Below, piece by piece: positions 33,925 through 42,764 of a stretch of DNA of 49,870 nt. Positions within the stretch are counted from its first letter, which is position 1; each line of letters begins with the position of its first letter. The position numbers were made by a program, and so were the translations under genes. The DNA is from Treponema sp. Its GTDB lineage: Bacteria > Spirochaetota > Spirochaetia > Treponematales > Treponemataceae. The stretch lies in assembly GCA_024699235.1 (NCBI GenBank), contig JAILPY010000114.1, positions 1 to 49,870 on the forward strand, read 5' to 3'. Below the pieces are notes generated by a model. The model was not told where the DNA came from. It ran no database searches and worked only from the letters and a program-made list of their open reading frames with translations.

Positions 33925-34742
33925 TCGTCACCTCCAGCCTGAACAGCTTCGTAGCCAGATCCAAGATATGCCTTAATGACATCTTTATTTGCCTGAATTT
34001 CAGAAGGCTTTCCGCTGGCAATAATCCGGCCATAATTTAAAACCATAAGGCGTTCGCATATGCTCATGACAAGCTTCATGTCATGCTCAATCAAAAGAAC
34101 CGTCAGCTTAAATTCCTTTCTTATGAAAGAAATCATATTCATAAGATTTTCAGTTTCCTGACCGTTCATGCCGGCGGCAGGCTCATCCAGAAGAAGAAGC
34201 TTTGGCTTGCTTGCCAGAGCACGGCAAATTTCAAGCTGCCTCTGTTCTCCGTAAGGAAGATTCTTTGCATACTCATCAATTTTACCATCAAGATGAAAAA
34301 GCGACAAAAGATTCTTTGTACGCTCTTTCATCATTATTTCATCCTTGCGGAATTTCTTTGTCCTGAATTCTACGTCAAAAGGATTAACCGTACGGTTCTG
34401 ATGCAAAGCTATCTTAATGTTATCAGCAACAGACAGGTTTCCAAACAGACGGATATTCTGAAACGTACGGGCTATGCCTATCCTGTTTAGCTGAGCAGGA
34501 GATTTCTTATTTATCATCTGAAGCCTGCCCCTGCGGTCAACAAATGTAATTGCTCCTTCAGTCGGCTTATAAATGCCAGAGAGCATATTGAAAACAGTTG
34601 TCTTTCCAGCGCCGTTAGGACCAATAAGGCCTATCAGTTCTCCATTATACAAATCAAGGCTGAAGTCACTGACAGCACGAAGGCCTCCAAACTGAATCGC
34701 TATATTCTTTGCACGCAGCAACAATTCATTTTCTTCGGTCAT
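33921..34742 (-). CDS. livG: Branched-chain amino-acid ABC transporter, ATPase LivG
   Basis: The 273-residue ATPase has Walker A GPNGAGKTT, the LivG-typical RTFQNIRLFGNLSVADNI, signature LPYGEQRQLEICRAL, and Walker B LLLLDEPAAGMN. It is coupled to livM by a one-base overlap (TAATG) and to livF by 4 nt. It forms the nucleotide-binding pair with LivF. Confidence 0.95.
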   Translation of the reverse strand: MTEENELLLRAKNIAIQFGGLRAVSDFSLDLYNGELIGLIGPNGAGKTTVFNMLSGIYKPTEGAITFVDRRGRLQMINKKSPAQLNRIGIARTFQNIRLFGNLSVADNIKIALHQNRTVNPFDVEFRTKKFRKDEIMMKERTKNLLSLFHLDGKIDEYAKNLPYGEQRQLEICRALASKPKLLLLDEPAAGMNGQETENLMNMISFIRKEFKLTVLLIEHDMKLVMSICERLMVLNYGRIIASGKPSEIQANKDVIKAYLGSGYEAVQAGGDE

Positions 34743-35758
34743 TACTGAGCCTCCTGTTTCTTAGAATCTTTTTTTAACAGTTTTCTGACAAGGCCAGGAA
34801 TGCCGTCATACACTTTTACAAAGCTAAGTTCCTTAGTGCCAAGCAAGCCCTGCGGCCTAAACAGCATGACAATAATAAGGATGACAGGATAAAACAGAAG
34901 CCTGTAATCTTTTAAGAAACGCAGGAATTCCTGAAGGACTGTCAGTACAAATGCTGCAAGAATGCCGCCTGTAACGCTACCCATACCTCCAAGAACAACA
35001 TAAATCAAGTCGTTTATGGAATTATTGAAAGAAGCAAGGTCAGGCTTTACAAACCCAATGAAGGAAGCGTAAAGGGCTCCGCCAATGCCTGCAATAAACG
35101 AAGCAATGACAAATCCTATCATCTTATACAGGAAAACGCTTATGCCGTTGCTGTTTGCAGCAACTTCGTCTTCACGGACAGAAAGGATTGCCCTGCCATA
35201 AGTGGAGCGCAGGAAATTCTGAAGCAAAATAACTATAAGGACAAGTGTTCCTATAATTGAAACATAAGAAAGCGCTGCGCCAAAATCTAAGGATGTCGTA
35301 AAAAGAGTTGAAAACTGCTTTCCGTTAGGACCGCCAGTGATTCCCTTTAAATTTACAAGAACGACACGGATAATCTCACCGAATGCAAGCGTTACAATTG
35401 CAAGATAGTCGCCTTCAAGCTTTAATGTCGGAAATCCAATGAGGAAGCCAAAAAATGCAGATACAAGACCGGCAATGATAATGCTGATTCCAAGAGGAAT
35501 ATGACAGTTAGCCGTAAACATAATTACAGCATAAGCGCCAAGCGCTTCAAATCCTGCCTGACCAAGAGACAGCTGACCTGTAATGCCGCATATCATATTT
35601 ACGCTTATTGCCATAATTGCATTAATTGCACCGAGGGTAATAATCTGAGCAGGATATCCTTTTATTACGCCCGCCTGAATGAGCGCTGCTGGAATAATGA
35701 CGCATGCTACAGCCACAACTCCAGGAATAATCATATTTCTTAAAACTTTATTTTTCAT
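34742..35758 (-). CDS. livM: Branched-chain amino-acid ABC transporter, permease LivM
   Basis: The 338-residue membrane protein has about eight to ten hydrophobic segments and the LivM motifs TGQLSLGQAGFEALGAYAV near the start and the cytoplasmic EDEVAANSNGISVFLYKM loop that contacts the ATPases. The end is charged (KKDSKKQEAQ). GGAGG stands 7 nt before its ATG. With LivH it makes the transmembrane channel for leucine, isoleucine and valine or related amino acids. Confidence 0.95.
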   Translation of the reverse strand: MKNKVLRNMIIPGVVAVACVIIPAALIQAGVIKGYPAQIITLGAINAIMAISVNMICGITGQLSLGQAGFEALGAYAVIMFTANCHIPLGISIIIAGLVSAFFGFLIGFPTLKLEGDYLAIVTLAFGEIIRVVLVNLKGITGGPNGKQFSTLFTTSLDFGAALSYVSIIGTLVLIVILLQNFLRSTYGRAILSVREDEVAANSNGISVFLYKMIGFVIASFIAGIGGALYASFIGFVKPDLASFNNSINDLIYVVLGGMGSVTGGILAAFVLTVLQEFLRFLKDYRLLFYPVILIIVMLFRPQGLLGTKELSFVKVYDGIPGLVRKLLKKDSKKQEAQ

Positions 35759-35773
35759 CGTTCATCCTCCTCA

Positions 35774-36664
35774 TCAAACCTTGACAACGCGTTTCTTACC
35801 GAGAAGTCCGGCAGGCTTTACAAGCAGCATGACAATAAGAATGCTGTAAGAAATGGCATCCGCATACTGTGAAGACAGGTAAGCCTTTGTCATTGTTTCG
35901 GCAACGCCAAGAATAATGCCGCCAACCATTGCGCCTGGAACAGAACCTATTCCACCAAGAACTGCCGCAACGAAGGCCTTAAGTCCAGGGATATATCCCA
36001 TTGTAGGGGAAATCTGAGGATAAGCCGTTGCATAAAGGACACCGCCGGCACCTGCAAGAACAGAACCAATTACAAAGGTAATGGCAATCGTCCTGTTAAC
36101 GCTGATTCCCATAAGGCTTGCAGCTCCTAAGTCATAGCTGACAGCTCGCATTGCCTTTCCCATTTTTGTATAGTTAATTATGTAATTCAGGACAATCATA
36201 AGGACTGCTGACGAAATAATTACGATAATCTGTATGTTTGAAATTGTAACAAGCCCTATGCTGTACATTTTTGTAGGCATAGTCGGAAACTGACGAGGAG
36301 CTGGACCGACAAAAGGAAGGACACGCATAAGATTCTGAAGAATAAGCTCAACGGCAATTGCAGTAATCAGGGAGTTGAGGCGAGGGGCATTCCTCAGCGG
36401 ACGATAGGCACAGCGTTCTATGACAAGGCTCAGTGCCGCACAGACTATCATTGCCATGATAAAGGCGCATAAAAGGCCCATAGGAGTTGCCCCCATTGAC
36501 CTTAATACAAAATAACCTGCATAGGCACCAACCATCATTACATCGCCGTGTGCAAAATTTATAAGCTTTACAATTCCATAAACCATTGTATAGCCAAGTG
36601 CAATCAATGCATAGATACTTCCTAGCGAAAGTCCGTTTATTACTTGTCTTAAAAAGGTATCCAC
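35774..36664 (-). CDS. livH: Branched-chain amino-acid ABC transporter, permease LivH
   Basis: The 296-residue membrane protein has LivH features: NGLSLGSIYALIALGYTMVYG at the N-terminus and INFAHGDVMMVGAYAGYF. The frame is open up to 36712, but that extension runs through the terminator hairpin at 36684-36718. The GTG at 36664 has GGAGG 5 nt upstream, so I take GTG as start. It opens the livHMGF operon. The matching binding protein LivK is encoded separately at 45101-46243. Confidence 0.93.
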   Translation of the reverse strand: MDTFLRQVINGLSLGSIYALIALGYTMVYGIVKLINFAHGDVMMVGAYAGYFVLRSMGATPMGLLCAFIMAMIVCAALSLVIERCAYRPLRNAPRLNSLITAIAVELILQNLMRVLPFVGPAPRQFPTMPTKMYSIGLVTISNIQIIVIISSAVLMIVLNYIINYTKMGKAMRAVSYDLGAASLMGISVNRTIAITFVIGSVLAGAGGVLYATAYPQISPTMGYIPGLKAFVAAVLGGIGSVPGAMVGGIILGVAETMTKAYLSSQYADAISYSILIVMLLVKPAGLLGKKRVVKV

Positions 36665-36679
36665 CAAATCCTCCAGAAT

Positions 36680-36718
36680 AAAAAAAGGGGTGCACACCAG
36701 ATCGGCATGCACCCCTTT
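36680..36718 (-). terminator. Intrinsic terminator just upstream of livH
   Basis: AAAGGGGTGCA and TGCACCCCTTT (plus-strand 36708-36718 and 36684-36694) form an 11-bp perfect stem, followed on the minus strand by seven T (36686-36680). It may end the mannan operon, but it lies downstream of the predicted liv promoter and within 20 nt of the livH ribosome-binding site, so it could also attenuate liv. Confidence 0.85.
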
Positions 36719-36728
36719 GTGCTACAGT

Positions 36729-36757
36729 ATTTTAGCAAGTTTATTTAATAGACGCAA
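36729..36757 (-). promoter_or_regulatory. Predicted promoter of the liv operon
   Basis: Minus-strand TTGCGT (36757-36752) and TAAAAT (36734-36729) at 17 nt. Transcripts from it would start just before the hairpin at 36684-36718. Confidence 0.45.
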
Positions 36758-36778
36758 TAGCAGCAGCAAAATAATTCA

Positions 36779-38323
36779 TTATACGTTCAGAAAAAACGGA
36801 AGGACAGGCAGCCCGTTTATTCCGTACCAAGTTACAGGCCCGTAATTGTACCAGCCGTAACGGACAGCACACGGCTTTTTTACGCAGCAGCTGCGGACAG
36901 TCATTCTTGAAGTACCGTCATAAGAACTGCTTTCATAATCTGAACGGGCGGGATAGAATATTCCGTCCTCACCGCAAAGCTCCATTCCCGTAAAGCCGCC
37001 AATTACAGAATTCCCCTGAAGGGCTTCCATGTCACGATAATGCTCACGCCTTAGATTATCAGAACAGAATTTTAATCCGTTAGATGCATTCGCTATTGTA
37101 ACAGTAACTGCATCTCCCGACCGTACTGCAGACAAGGCAAAAGGAGTAAGGAAAGAATTTGTTCCATACACTTGGCTCATAACAGATTCATAAATGCGTT
37201 CGCCGAGAGCCTTTTTATGCTTTGGATGAATGTCATTATACTCACCGAGCCCCAAGGCAGGAACAAGTACTGTATTTCGGACAGAATGCCAGACATCCTG
37301 CTGCTTTTGCCTTATGATGCACCATGAGCGGGTATCAGGACTGGCTGCATCCCTATGCTCAGGAAGCTGGACAATGACAAATGGAAGCCCTAAATCCTGC
37401 CAGTCTGATCTCCAGCGCATTATGAGTGCAGTCAAAAGCCTGCCGTAAGAATCAGGCCTATGCTCATCGCTTTCGCCCTGATAATAAAGGAAACCCTTGA
37501 TTGTATATGGAAACAGGCGTGAAACAAGGCAGTCATACAGACCGCATGGACGGCATGGATTATGAATTCCCATAGGTCCAGGCCAGGGGTCTGCACCTAC
37601 AGGATTCTTAAGCCATGCATCCCTTTTTTCTGTGTATAAGTCAAATTCAGAGGCCTGCTCTTCTTCACTCTTATCCCCTACTTTTTCTGCATAGTCAGAA
37701 AGGTAAGGCTTAAGGCTTTCATCCTGCTCAAGGCAGCTGCGGGGAATCCATGCACTTGCAGAAGTCCCTCCCCAGTTGCAGCCTATTATTCCAACCGTAA
37801 CTCCAAGCCTTCCTGCAAGCTCTTTTGCAAAAAAATAAGCCACTGCAGACCATGCATGACAGGATTCATCTCCCCATTTTGTCCAGTGAGACGCCTTTTC
37901 ATCCTCATAGAACTTGGGGCTGAAAAATGAATTTTTTGGCGTATAATAATACCGTACATTCGGCATTTGCCTTGAGTTAAGTTCATCAGGACCTTCCGTG
38001 CAGTTTCCAAGTTCAAATTCCATGTTGGACTGTCCCCCTGCAAGCCACACTTCTCCGACAGCAACGTCATTAAAGGTAACCTTTTCAGAACTGCACTCAA
38101 CGGTAAGCGTACAGCTTTCGCAAGCCTCAGCGGGAGGCATGCGAACACGCCAGATGCCATCCGATACATCAGAATCACCAGAACTTATAACAAGACCATT
38201 TTTATTTTTAAGGACAGCGGATACCATTTTACCGTCCTCTCCGCTGCCGAAAATGCATATATTTTTTCTACGCTGCAGTACGCAACAGTCTGAAAAAACC
38301 GAAGCAACTGAAAAATTACTCAT
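36779..38323 (-). CDS. Sialate O-acetylesterase-like carbohydrate acetylesterase
   Basis: The 514-residue protein is an SGNH hydrolase of the sialate O-acetylesterase (SASA) type. The nucleophile Ser is in AGGQSNMEFEL (S99), the Gly/Asn oxyanion region in GIIGCNWGGTSASAW, the family segment FLYYQGESDEHRP follows, and the catalytic Asp/His pair is probably DIHPKHK. There is no signal peptide, so it acts in the cytosol. As the last gene of the mannan operon it most likely removes acetyl groups from imported manno-oligosaccharides rather than acting on sialic acid; acetylated glucomannan is its expected target. The ribosome-binding site is weak and overlaps the previous stop. Confidence 0.82.
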   Translation of the reverse strand: MSNFSVASVFSDCCVLQRRKNICIFGSGEDGKMVSAVLKNKNGLVISSGDSDVSDGIWRVRMPPAEACESCTLTVECSSEKVTFNDVAVGEVWLAGGQSNMEFELGNCTEGPDELNSRQMPNVRYYYTPKNSFFSPKFYEDEKASHWTKWGDESCHAWSAVAYFFAKELAGRLGVTVGIIGCNWGGTSASAWIPRSCLEQDESLKPYLSDYAEKVGDKSEEEQASEFDLYTEKRDAWLKNPVGADPWPGPMGIHNPCRPCGLYDCLVSRLFPYTIKGFLYYQGESDEHRPDSYGRLLTALIMRWRSDWQDLGLPFVIVQLPEHRDAASPDTRSWCIIRQKQQDVWHSVRNTVLVPALGLGEYNDIHPKHKKALGERIYESVMSQVYGTNSFLTPFALSAVRSGDAVTVTIANASNGLKFCSDNLRREHYRDMEALQGNSVIGGFTGMELCGEDGIFYPARSDYESSSYDGTSRMTVRSCCVKKPCAVRYGWYNYGPVTWYGINGLPVLPFFLNV

Positions 38324-38333
38324 AAAAAGAAAA

Positions 38334-39182
38334 CTACCCCTTAACTGCTCCAGCAGTAATGCCAGAATAAATTTGTTTTTGACAGATAATAAATACGATA
38401 AATGCAGGAATAAGAGATATTATTACGCCAGCACAAATGAGATTGTAGCGGCTGCCTAATGGGCCTGTAAAAGTATACAGAGATATTGAAACAGTACGCA
38501 GCTTAGGAGACTGAAGGTAGAGGTTTGCACCGTAATATTCATTATATGTGCTTACGCCTTTTAGAATAAGGCTGGTAACTATTGCCGGCTTTAAGAGCGG
38601 CAGTATTATACGGGAATATATGGTAAAATAACTGGCACCGTCCATTATTGCACTTTCATCTAATGATACCGGAATATTTTCCATAAACTGAATGAATATA
38701 TAAATTGTAATTACATCAGTTCCCATCATCATTATTATGTATCCGTAAAGATGGTTTATAAAACCTAATGTTCCCATTATCTTGTAGACAGATACTTGCA
38801 TGGCAACGCCTGGGAGAAGCGTAGCAAATAAAAACAGGCGCCTAATAAGACTGTTTCCAAAGAACTTGAAGCGGTTTAATACAAAGGCCAGCTGAGAACT
38901 TATAAGGATAGAGCCTGCAAGAACAAATATAAGTACAATTGTAGAATTAAAGAAAGCCCTGCCCATATTAGCAGTTGCAAAGGCCTTAAAAAAGTTTGAC
39001 AGTTCCCATGCATGAGGAAGCATCATTACTGACGTTGACTGATATTCAGCCTCATTCTTAAATGCAGTTATAAGGCAAGAAACCAGAGGCAAAAGAGTCC
39101 AGAAGGAAAAAAATGCCAATGAAAAATATTTTCCAAAAGTAAATATTGCCGCCCCTGCCGTATATTTTTTCTTTAACATCAT
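38334..39182 (-). CDS. ABC sugar transporter, permease (MalG/UgpE type)
   Basis: The 282-residue membrane protein has six hydrophobic segments and the EAA loop ESAIMDGASYFTIYSRIILPLLKPAI, which docks with the ATPase. It belongs to the carbohydrate-type (CUT1) importers. It overlaps the upstream permease by 4 nt. No ATPase gene is in this locus, so it probably uses a shared MsmX/UgpC-like ATPase encoded elsewhere, as is common for CUT1 importers. Confidence 0.92.
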   Translation of the reverse strand: MMLKKKYTAGAAIFTFGKYFSLAFFSFWTLLPLVSCLITAFKNEAEYQSTSVMMLPHAWELSNFFKAFATANMGRAFFNSTIVLIFVLAGSILISSQLAFVLNRFKFFGNSLIRRLFLFATLLPGVAMQVSVYKIMGTLGFINHLYGYIIMMMGTDVITIYIFIQFMENIPVSLDESAIMDGASYFTIYSRIILPLLKPAIVTSLILKGVSTYNEYYGANLYLQSPKLRTVSISLYTFTGPLGSRYNLICAGVIISLIPAFIVFIICQKQIYSGITAGAVKG

Positions 39183-40102
39183 ATAACGCTTCCTCCTTCT
39201 GTATTTTCTGTAGTAGCATTTCGGAATACATATTTAAAGAATACGTTCTGTATTACCGTTGCTATAATAATTACCATGAGAAGGAATACTGCCATAGCAC
39301 TTGCAAGACCAACTTTCTGGCTTGTATGTGCAATTCTGTCCATTATTATAAAGTAAGTTCCCGTTCCATTTGCACCGCTTGTTATTACATAAGGAGGCTC
39401 AAAGGCACTAAGGGAACCTGTTATAGAAAGGATTACGTTAAGAGTAATAATTGTCTTTATGCTTGGAAGAATGATATGGAAAAACTGCTGGAATTTATTG
39501 GCGCCGTCAATGTCGGCAGCCTCATAAAGAGACGCATCTACAGACATGATTGCACCTATAAACAAAACCATATTCTGTCCGAAATACCTCCATACAGAAG
39601 TTCCCACCAGACATACATTATTCAGCCCTTTAGTCCTAAGCCAGTAAGGCAGGCTTTCTTCTGGAAGACCGCACCATCCAAGTACAGTATCAAATACGAA
39701 TCCGTGCGTAAAAAAGAATTTGAATATGAAGCCTATTGCAATGCCGTTAATCAGATAAGGAAAAAACATTACTCCCTTAAAGAGACCGCCAAATCTTGTC
39801 TTAAAGCTTAATAGAGTTGCAAGGAACAAAGCCAGCACAAGCTGTACTAACGACCCTCCCATATAGTAAAGGCTAAGCTTAAGAGACTGGAATATATCCT
39901 TTCTTGTAAAAAGTTCCTTATAGTTTGAAAGTCCTACAAAAACCCTTTTACCTATATATTTCATGTCAAAAAAACTGAATCTAACCATCTCCCCAAACGG
40001 AATGTATGTAAAAACCAGCAAAAGAAGCAGCGGCAATGCAATAAATGCACAGATTACAGCAATTTCTCCTGCAGGCCTACTTTTTTTATGTACAGCAGAC
40101 AT
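39179..40102 (-). CDS. ABC sugar transporter, permease (MalF/UgpA type)
   Basis: The 307-residue membrane protein has six hydrophobic segments and the EAA motif EAADIDGANKFQQFFHIILPSIKTI. It pairs with the MalG-type permease to form the channel. AAGGAG precedes the ATG. It follows the binding-protein gene after a 63-nt gap that contains a hairpin. Confidence 0.92.
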   Translation of the reverse strand: MSAVHKKSRPAGEIAVICAFIALPLLLLLVFTYIPFGEMVRFSFFDMKYIGKRVFVGLSNYKELFTRKDIFQSLKLSLYYMGGSLVQLVLALFLATLLSFKTRFGGLFKGVMFFPYLINGIAIGFIFKFFFTHGFVFDTVLGWCGLPEESLPYWLRTKGLNNVCLVGTSVWRYFGQNMVLFIGAIMSVDASLYEAADIDGANKFQQFFHIILPSIKTIITLNVILSITGSLSAFEPPYVITSGANGTGTYFIIMDRIAHTSQKVGLASAMAVFLLMVIIIATVIQNVFFKYVFRNATTENTEGGSVI

Positions 40103-40114
40103 TTATTACTCCTT

Positions 40115-40164
40115 AAAAAAGGAAAGGGGTATCACGCCCCTTCCTTTCACTTGCAGAATGCAAG
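40115..40164 (-). terminator. Intercistronic hairpins between the binding-protein gene and the permease genes
   Basis: On the minus strand CTTGCA/TGCAAG (40150-40164) comes first. Then a stem pairs GGAAAGGGG (40121-40129) with CCCCTTCC (40137-40144) with one bulged base and is followed by six T. A partial terminator here would allow more binding protein than permease. Confidence 0.65.
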
Positions 40165-40165
40165 C

Positions 40166-41551
40166 CTAGTTAATCCTTACAGAATTCTTTTCCTGGGCAG
40201 AAGTCCATGCTTCATTCCATTCATTCATAATCTGGTCAAAATCCTTATCCTTATTAAAGGCGTGTTCTATAATAGCCTGGACTTTTGAATTTCCACCGTT
40301 ATTAATATTGAGTTCAGAGTCTGCATTAAGCTTGTTAAGGATGTCTTCTTCACCGGCAGCGGCCTGATTGTCAGGAACAAAGTCAATTCCATCGAATGAC
40401 TTATACAAGTCAGGATACTGATTGTCGTTAAGGGAAATAGGGATGCCGCCTTCGTTATAAGAGAAGTGAGACTTTTCTGTCAGCCATTTTACAAAAATGA
40501 GGGATGCAAGCTGCTTATCTGCAGATATGTGTGCATTAATTCCGTAGCAGTAGTCTCCGCCAGCAGTTGCATACTGCTTTCCGTTAACTGTTATAGGGAA
40601 TGACATATAGCCAATGTCAGCGGCATTAGGACCGGCACCCTGCATCTGGGAAACAGCCCATGAGCCAAGAGCCATTGTTGCAATTTCACCCCTGTTCATC
40701 ATACCCTTACAGCCTTCCCAGTCTGTAGTCGTATAGTCATCTTCAATAAGTCCGTTTGCTACAGCATCATACAGAATCTTGTAAACTGCATAGGCATGGG
40801 TACCGTCTCCGTAATTGCGGAAAGGATTTGATTCATGAAGAAGGACATTATTCTGATAGTCTGCATCTCCAGTAGCACTTCCTGCAATATAGGCATCCCA
40901 TGCACCCATAGTCCATCCGGCAGCATAGTTTGTATAAAGAGGGATTGCATTTGTCTTTGCCTTTACTTTCTTGAGGGCAGCAATATATTCATCAGGAGTC
41001 TTAGGCAACTCAGTTATGCCGGCATCCCTGAAGATTTTTTTATTATAAAGGATGCCCTGGGCATTTGCCATATAAGGAACTCCATAGACCTTATCATCAT
41101 ACATCCACATTGTTGCAAAGCGGATTTCCTTTTCCATGTCGCTAAGGCTTCCGAAAGGCATAAAGTATTCGCTTAAGTCTTTCTTGTCTACGGCAGGAAT
41201 CATCATTATGTCACCCCAGGCACCGCCCTGAAGTCTCATCAGAACAGTATCTGCATAAGTTGTAATGCCTTCTACTTCAACCTTTATGCCAGGATACATC
41301 TCGTTAAATTCTTTAAGATAGGCAGCCCAGTTTTTTCCAGGGTAGTCATCTGCAAGCATATCCGTCTTGTGATTAAGGAGCTTGAGAGTAACTTTTAAAT
41401 CTTTACCTGTTTCTCCAAGAACAACATCCTTGTAGGCAACAGAAGGGGCATTTACAGAAGCTTCTTCTTTTTTTGCACAGCTAGAAAGCACCATAGCAGC
41501 AAGGAGGACTACAGCTCCAAGCGACTTAACTAAATTTACATTTTTTTTCAT
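40166..41551 (-). CDS. ABC sugar transporter, substrate-binding lipoprotein
   Basis: The 461-residue protein has a lipoprotein signal (MKKNVNLVKSLGAVVLLAAM, lipobox VLSSC) and a family-1 extracellular solute-binding fold with GVPYMANAQGILYNKKIFRDAGI, typical of oligosaccharide binders. As part of the GH130/GH26 locus it probably binds beta-manno-oligosaccharides; no ligand residue can be named from sequence. GGAGG lies upstream of the ATG. It follows GH130 after 46 nt. Confidence 0.9.
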   Translation of the reverse strand: MKKNVNLVKSLGAVVLLAAMVLSSCAKKEEASVNAPSVAYKDVVLGETGKDLKVTLKLLNHKTDMLADDYPGKNWAAYLKEFNEMYPGIKVEVEGITTYADTVLMRLQGGAWGDIMMIPAVDKKDLSEYFMPFGSLSDMEKEIRFATMWMYDDKVYGVPYMANAQGILYNKKIFRDAGITELPKTPDEYIAALKKVKAKTNAIPLYTNYAAGWTMGAWDAYIAGSATGDADYQNNVLLHESNPFRNYGDGTHAYAVYKILYDAVANGLIEDDYTTTDWEGCKGMMNRGEIATMALGSWAVSQMQGAGPNAADIGYMSFPITVNGKQYATAGGDYCYGINAHISADKQLASLIFVKWLTEKSHFSYNEGGIPISLNDNQYPDLYKSFDGIDFVPDNQAAAGEEDILNKLNADSELNINNGGNSKVQAIIEHAFNKDKDFDQIMNEWNEAWTSAQEKNSVRIN

Positions 41552-41597
41552 ATAAACCTCCGTTATTTTTACACAGCCTTTACAGGCAGTTTAACGC

Positions 41598-42617
41598 CTA
41601 AAAACGACCCTCATCTCCATCAAGAGCTACAAGCTCGTTATTTTCTTTTATATAGGAAATAACCTCGTCAAGCCGGCAGAAAGCCAGTGCTACAACCGTA
41701 TCTGCCGCCCCGTAATACAAAGCAATGCGTCCCGTATCCGCGTCTGCAAGGGCTGCTACCGGGAACGTCACATTAGGAACAAAGCCGCTTGTTTCGTAAA
41801 TTTCTTCTGGAGTCAAAAGATACCTTGAACTCCTGTACAAGACTTTGCTAGGACAATTCAAGTCAAGCAGTGCGGCTCCTATGGAGTACACAAAGCCAGA
41901 ACAGGTTCCGGTAACGCCGTGATAAAAAACAAGCCATCCTTCATCTGTTTCCAAAGGAGCAGGGCCGCAGCCTATCTTTACGGCCTGCCACCAGCCGTTT
42001 CCGCCCTTGCTCATTACAAGGCGATGCCTGCCCCAATAAACAAGGTCAGGGCTGCGGCTTAAAAAGACATCGCCAAACGGAGTATGTCCGCTGTCGCTAG
42101 GCCTGCTTAAAAGAAGGTATTCCCCGTTTACTTTGCGAGGAAAAAGAACTCCATTTCTATTAAAAGGAATAAAAGGATTTTCAAGACGGACAAAAGTCTT
42201 AAAGTCTGAAGTCTTTGCAAGCCCTAAAGAAGCGCCGTCAAAGTCTCCGCACCATATAATATAGTACACGCCTTCAACAAGAACGCAGCGGGGATCGTAT
42301 GCATAAAGAGGTTCCCAAGGCTTTCCGCTTTCATCTACCATGTGGATTTTCTCTTCGTCATAACGCCAGTTGATGCCGTCATCAGAATGCCCTAAATACA
42401 GAAAAGGACGTCCTGTCGTAGTTTCTCCGCGGAATACGCCTATAAAAGCATTATTATATGCAACAACTGCACTGTTAAAAATGCGTCCCATTCCCTTAAA
42501 GGGATTCCTGTTTATTACAGGATTCTGTTTATAGCGCCACATAGGAAGGACACAGCCTTCCGGCTTTTCCTGCCAAGGCATGTTAGGAATGCTTATTCCG
42601 TTTACAAAATGACTCAT
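41598..42617 (-). CDS. GH130 beta-mannoside phosphorylase
   Basis: The 339-residue cytosolic enzyme is a five-blade propeller of glycoside hydrolase family 130, with the catalytic Asp in AYDPRCV (D108) and the motifs VFRGETTTGR, PFNRNGVLFPRK and FYHGVTG. GH130 enzymes cleave beta-1,4-mannosidic bonds with phosphate to give mannose 1-phosphate. At this length, without a long N-terminal extension, it is more like the manno-oligosaccharide phosphorylase group (GH130_2) than the 390-residue mannosylglucose phosphorylases. GGAG precedes the ATG. It is the first gene of the operon and divergent from GH26. Confidence 0.88.
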   Translation of the reverse strand: MSHFVNGISIPNMPWQEKPEGCVLPMWRYKQNPVINRNPFKGMGRIFNSAVVAYNNAFIGVFRGETTTGRPFLYLGHSDDGINWRYDEEKIHMVDESGKPWEPLYAYDPRCVLVEGVYYIIWCGDFDGASLGLAKTSDFKTFVRLENPFIPFNRNGVLFPRKVNGEYLLLSRPSDSGHTPFGDVFLSRSPDLVYWGRHRLVMSKGGNGWWQAVKIGCGPAPLETDEGWLVFYHGVTGTCSGFVYSIGAALLDLNCPSKVLYRSSRYLLTPEEIYETSGFVPNVTFPVAALADADTGRIALYYGAADTVVALAFCRLDEVISYIKENNELVALDGDEGRF

Positions 42618-42659
42618 CTAAAACTCCTGAGCTTAAAAATAAAAGTAAAAACAAATTTT

Positions 42660-42669
42660 ATTAGCTAAT
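42660..42669. promoter_or_regulatory. TTAGCTAA palindrome 1 (operator candidate at the GH130 transcription start)
   Basis: ATTAGCTAAT is a perfect 10-bp palindrome lying immediately after the predicted -10 of the GH130 operon (minus-strand TTGACA at 42700-42695, AACAAT at 42677-42672). Confidence 0.55.
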
Positions 42670-42671
42670 TA

Positions 42672-42700
42672 ATTGTTTATCTATTTTTAATTTTTGTCAA
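42672..42700 (-). promoter_or_regulatory. Predicted promoter of the GH130-ABC-esterase operon
   Basis: A perfect TTGACA (42700-42695 on the minus strand) is followed at 17 nt by AACAAT (42677-42672). It lies between two TTAGCTAA palindromes. Confidence 0.45.
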
Positions 42701-42713
42701 TTAAAATTTTTAT

Positions 42714-42725
42714 ATTTAGCTAAAT
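42714..42725. promoter_or_regulatory. TTAGCTAA palindrome 2 (operator candidate between the divergent promoters)
   Basis: ATTTAGCTAAAT is a perfect 12-bp palindrome in the GH130/GH26 intergenic region, centred 55 bp from palindrome 1. Confidence 0.6.
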
Positions 42726-42764
42726 TTACTATACTTTTTTAAGTTTATAACTTATTATCAAGCT

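Noticed and set aside
36741..36779. Mini-ORF MNYFAAAIASIK upstream of livH as an attenuation leader peptide
   Set aside because: The predicted liv promoter lies inside it, so it would not be in the transcript. It contains only two Ile codons and no Leu or Val, and no alternative antiterminator pairing is evident.
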